Assembly (NCBI GenBank): GCA_013397845.1
Contig: VZTG01009363.1
Coordinates: forward strand, 372,001-436,000
Direction of reading: 5' to 3'
DNA: 64,000 nucleotides
From: Melanocharis versteri
Taxonomy: Eukaryota > Chordata > Aves > Passeriformes > Melanocharitidae
Shown here: piece by piece, positions 60,635 through 64,000 of the stretch
How positions within the stretch are numbered: position 1 is the stretch's first letter
Layout of the letters: every line of letters starts with the position of its first letter
Position numbers and translations under genes: made by a program
The notes under the pieces: model-generated
What the model was told of the DNA's origin: nothing
Database searches by the model: none
The model's input: the letters and a program-made list of their open reading frames with translations, nothing else

Positions 60635-63600
60635 TTAACAGTGTTAGGAAGCGATCTGCATTCAGAACATCTCATAATAACACCACATCATTTACCCAAG
60701 TGAGGTTGAAGAATAATGTGATTCTGGCTCATATGCCTCCATCCTGACTTAGCTTCCCTGCTTCTCCTGTCCCAGGCCTCTCTTCTAATCCAGCTAGTCA
60801 GCTTGGTAGACACCAGACACTTAGGAACCAGGCTGGGATAAACTAGCCCTCTGAAACCAATTTGAATTTTAGCCAGATGAGGTAAAAACTGCGTGACTCA
60901 CGTGTTTTGCAATAACTGACTATTCAGTTATCTCCAGTCTTCTCCACACGTCCCTATCTCCCCTGCTCACAAACACCCCGAGACCTTTGCAGGTCTCCGA
61001 CGCTTTACCTGCCGTGCCTATCACACACCGACGTTCCCCTGGATGAACACATACACAGCTAGATATTACACGGTTCCTGCTGGCATCCCACCTGCTCAGC
61101 AGTTCCAGCTGCCCCTGTGAAAGCTTGTGGAATGTGAGGTTAAAACTGCCTGAAAGCCTTCCTATAGGCACTTAAGACAAAGCATTAATTTCCCATGTTG
61201 TTTCAAAGGGGTGCATGTCAAGGGTTCATTCCTTGCTGGTTTATAAATACATCTCAGATTTGTAACTCAGGCTGAAGCTGTCATGAAGTTGCACAGGTTC
61301 TTCCTTTAAAAGTTTCTACAGTAAGCTTTCTCCACATTTTTACTACTGAAATTTTGGACCCTAGGTTGGCCACCCCTAGACTCAAAGATTAAAATGCCTT
61401 TGCCACTGGATTCCTTACATTTTTTTCCTGACCTCTTCCAGAAGAGCTCCAAAGCAGCTCCTAGCTCCCTTTCCCCCATGTGACTCCCTCATATTTCCTG
61501 GATCCCTCTGCTATGTCCCGCTTCCCCATCTCCACAACACACACATGGATCTATCAGTAACTCCAGATGTCCTGTGGAGTCATCCTCCCCTAATGTCTCT
61601 CTTCTCACACCCTGGCCGTCCCCTCCCTCCTTTCACCTGTAAAACTTGTGATGCACAAGGGAATTTCTCCATCCGTCAAGAGCCAAGCAGCACCTGGTCC
61701 TTGTGCAAAGAGCCCCAGACCTGCTTCATGACATTCTTCTCCCTCTGATTCCCCTGCAGAAGTTCCTCGTGGCCTCAAGATTCAGGGGCTGCATTGCACA
61801 TGAGTCTGCCACCTGGCTGCCTTCTGGGTCAGCTCATGTCACATACAGCCCTGTCCTTAACCTGGAAGCAATTCTGGACAGGGACTGTACCAAATATGTT
61901 ATAGTTTGAACGGTGTGACCTAAAGTGTATTACAAACGACTTGGTGAGTATAGTATTTATAGCTACTTCGCCTGGAGTCTGGCAGTGAGGGCTTTTGAAA
62001 CACTACAGAACAAAGTTTGCTAAAAACCCACCCCTCTAAACTTCCTCCTCTCTCAATCCCTGAAAAAGCAGGAGATACAGTTAATCCACCCATTTTCAGG
62101 GCAATACCACTTCAACAAAGGTCCAGAGGAGTATCTGCCTTTCCCACATAACACAGTGTCATGTAAGGAGGCTGTGACAGAAACAGATGTTGGCTGTATA
62201 TCAAAAGGAGGTTACCACCATGCTGATACACTTGTTATCTGAAGGCTGCAGTTGCCAGAAGTTTTGTACAGACTGCAAGCCCACCTGGCTATTGAATGAG
62301 GACACATCAAAGAGGCACCGAGCCAGAAACAGCCTGACATGAAGCCTGTATTCAGCACCACATCCTTGCAAACGGCAATATAATCTCCAAAAAGGTGCAT
62401 GAGGATATGGAGGATATGTCTGGACAGCATAAAATATCTGGCAATTGTGGTGGGTTCACAAGTCTGTGGGTCATGGCTGAAAACCCCACCAGAGGACACA
62501 AACTTTGGAAAACACAGAGGAGTCAGAACTACAAAGCAGCTCAACTGTGAGGCAATTGGCTTGGCTCATCCAGTACTCTCTTTTAAAATATTGCCAACTC
62601 AATATAAAAGGCAAGAGCCCAGACACATAGGAGGGATAGGTGACTGTGTTTCAGCAAGCAGGGAATGCAGTGTGGGTAACCACCAGAGCCTGACAGTAGG
62701 AAACCCTGTAACTGACGAGAGAGCAAATGAGGAGAGAGAAAATGCAATGGCTAAGTTTGTAAGCAAAATTAGAGATGTGGTATAACTGTGTCTGGTGATG
62801 GTATTGGAATAGTTGATGCTGTTTCTGCATCCACTCACTAAACAGCTGAAATGCAATAAAGAACTGGACAGTACAGATGAAAGGATGATAAAAACTTTCC
62901 TTAAAATGAGGGGTTAAAGAAAACATAATTTTACTGAGTTTATCAAAGATGAGATTAAGCTGACTTATCCATGTTTTTTTCATAAATGAAACCCTTTCTG
63001 ACAATACATAGCTTTCAACAAAACGTGATAAGAGCCAATGTGGGGGACAGTGAAGCTAAACATATTCCAAGTAGATACAAGCTGGTAATTCTTGTAAGAG
63101 ATGATAATTAACAATGGGAAACAGTGAAAAAGACATAAAAGGGATTTTCTGCTGCATGAAATGTCAAAATCAGGCTGGATGTCTTTTATTAAGATATGCC
63201 TTAGCTACAGGAAAAAAAAAATTATGGGCATTGTTCAGCAATTCTGCTGTCTTGTATTTCATAAAAGGTCAGGTTTCATTATTCTAATGGTCCCCTCTAA
63301 TTGTAAAGTTATGAGCCCACGCATTTTTAAAGTATTCTAAGCTCTTGAAAACCATTAATTGCACCAAACTATTTGACTATAAAAAGGAGTTTTGATGGAC
63401 AGGCTGAAGAGGGTATCTCACAACAGCCAGTAACCAGCTGCTTGTGCTTACAAACCACCTCAACAGCAAAGAGCAAACATACAGATGCCCCATGGATAAC
63501 TTTGACTACACAGAGGCTGCCCGAGCTGTGTGGGGATCTTCTTTGGGCGGGAGATCAGAAAGGAAAGTAGTAATAATATGCCATGCTTGTTCCCTTAATG

Positions 63601-63970
63601 CCTTCGAAGAGATGTTTATCTGAATTCAGCTTTCCTGTTGCACCAGAAGTCACCCCAGCTACCTCTCTCCTGCTTCTGGTACCTGTGCTTCAGCTGGGAC
63701 TTGTGTTTGCGAAGCCTGCTGTGTCAGGCCAGTCATGTTCAAACTGTGCCCCACTGTGCCTGAAGACCTGGCTCCTTCCCCCCTCAGACAAGGGGTGAGC
63801 TCCCACACAGGCATGAGCATCCCCAGGAGGCACCTTCAGCCAGGGAGCTCACGCCACAGGAGGCACAAGAGCGTTTCTGTTGGGAAATCTGGGGCAGAGC
63901 AGAAACTGAAGAGGCACCAGACACATACGGCAACTGATGAGCCCCAGTATGCTTCGGTGATTTCTCTTCA

Positions 63971-63989
63971 TTTCTCTCTCTCTCTCTGG
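63971..63989. repeat. (TC)n short microsatellite
   Basis: A short CTCTCTCTCTCT run at the right edge of the window. Confidence 0.7.
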
Positions 63990-64000
63990 CTCCTCAGGGA

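Larger units (their letters stand above)
40882..64000 (-). other. COLEC12: Probable long 5' intron of COLEC12
   Basis: No COLEC12 exon 1 or 2 (short, encoding about the first 20 residues in human) could be seen to the right of exon 3. The remaining 23 kb is therefore read as one long intron, which is also by far the largest in the human gene. It holds three CR1 pieces (45725-45780, 47318-48057, 52549-52965), a few simple repeats and a palindrome at 60.6 kb. No other gene was recognised. Confidence 0.55.

Noticed and set aside
41000..64000. Search for COLEC12 exons 1 and 2
   Set aside because: I looked on the minus strand for the short SFGYKRFG-type exon next to a donor and saw no candidate. 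By-eye reading could miss a small exon, so absence is provisional.
1..64000. CRISPR arrays, bacterial operons, tRNA or rRNA genes
   Set aside because: The window is vertebrate genomic DNA. No array of spaced repeats or RNA gene was recognised.

Overview
This is vertebrate nuclear DNA, almost certainly from a bird. It has split genes with GT-AG introns, no operon-like coding density, and several CR1 LINE fragments with the avian 3' end (minus-strand copies read AATCACAGAAT...). It also carries one endogenous-retrovirus LTR and short avian-sized introns. I cannot name the species.

Two protein-coding genes are supported, both on the minus strand. (1) Positions 1-3423 hold exons 2-6 of THOC1 (THO complex subunit 1), the 5' part of the gene; the gene continues past the left edge. 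The first coding exon was not found and probably falls in the damaged GC-rich stretch at 4.1-5.4 kb. (2) Positions 24942-40881 hold eight exons of COLEC12 (collectin-12, a scavenger receptor with a C-type lectin domain): the membrane segment, the coiled-coil stalk, the collagen-like rod, the three lectin-domain exons and a tiny terminal exon. The exons join in frame with conserved phases. The two short N-terminal exons lie beyond the right edge, so 40882-64000 is best read as one long 5' intron. Gene order and orientation match the human 18p11.32 block (THOC1 then COLEC12, same strand).

Between the genes (about 5.7-24.3 kb) lie a CR1 copy split by an LTR, a small CpG-rich patch at 7.1-7.3 kb, purine- and pyrimidine-rich tracts, and no recognisable gene. 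The COLEC12 3' UTR runs leftwards from 24941, with a candidate poly(A) signal at 24336-24341 and a long AAGG/TTCC microsatellite beyond it.

The most notable feature at 3.6-6.3 kb is probably not biology. Four single N bases (4199, 4469, 5249, 5983) mark junctions of identical or near-identical blocks (581, 256 and 263 bp), the pattern of false tandem duplication in a draft assembly, exactly where THOC1's promoter and first exon should be. I found no new biological system. The best leads are this assembly problem, a bird COLEC12 sequon inside the sugar-binding loop, a diverged COLEC12 C-terminal tail, and several palindromic or low-complexity structures.
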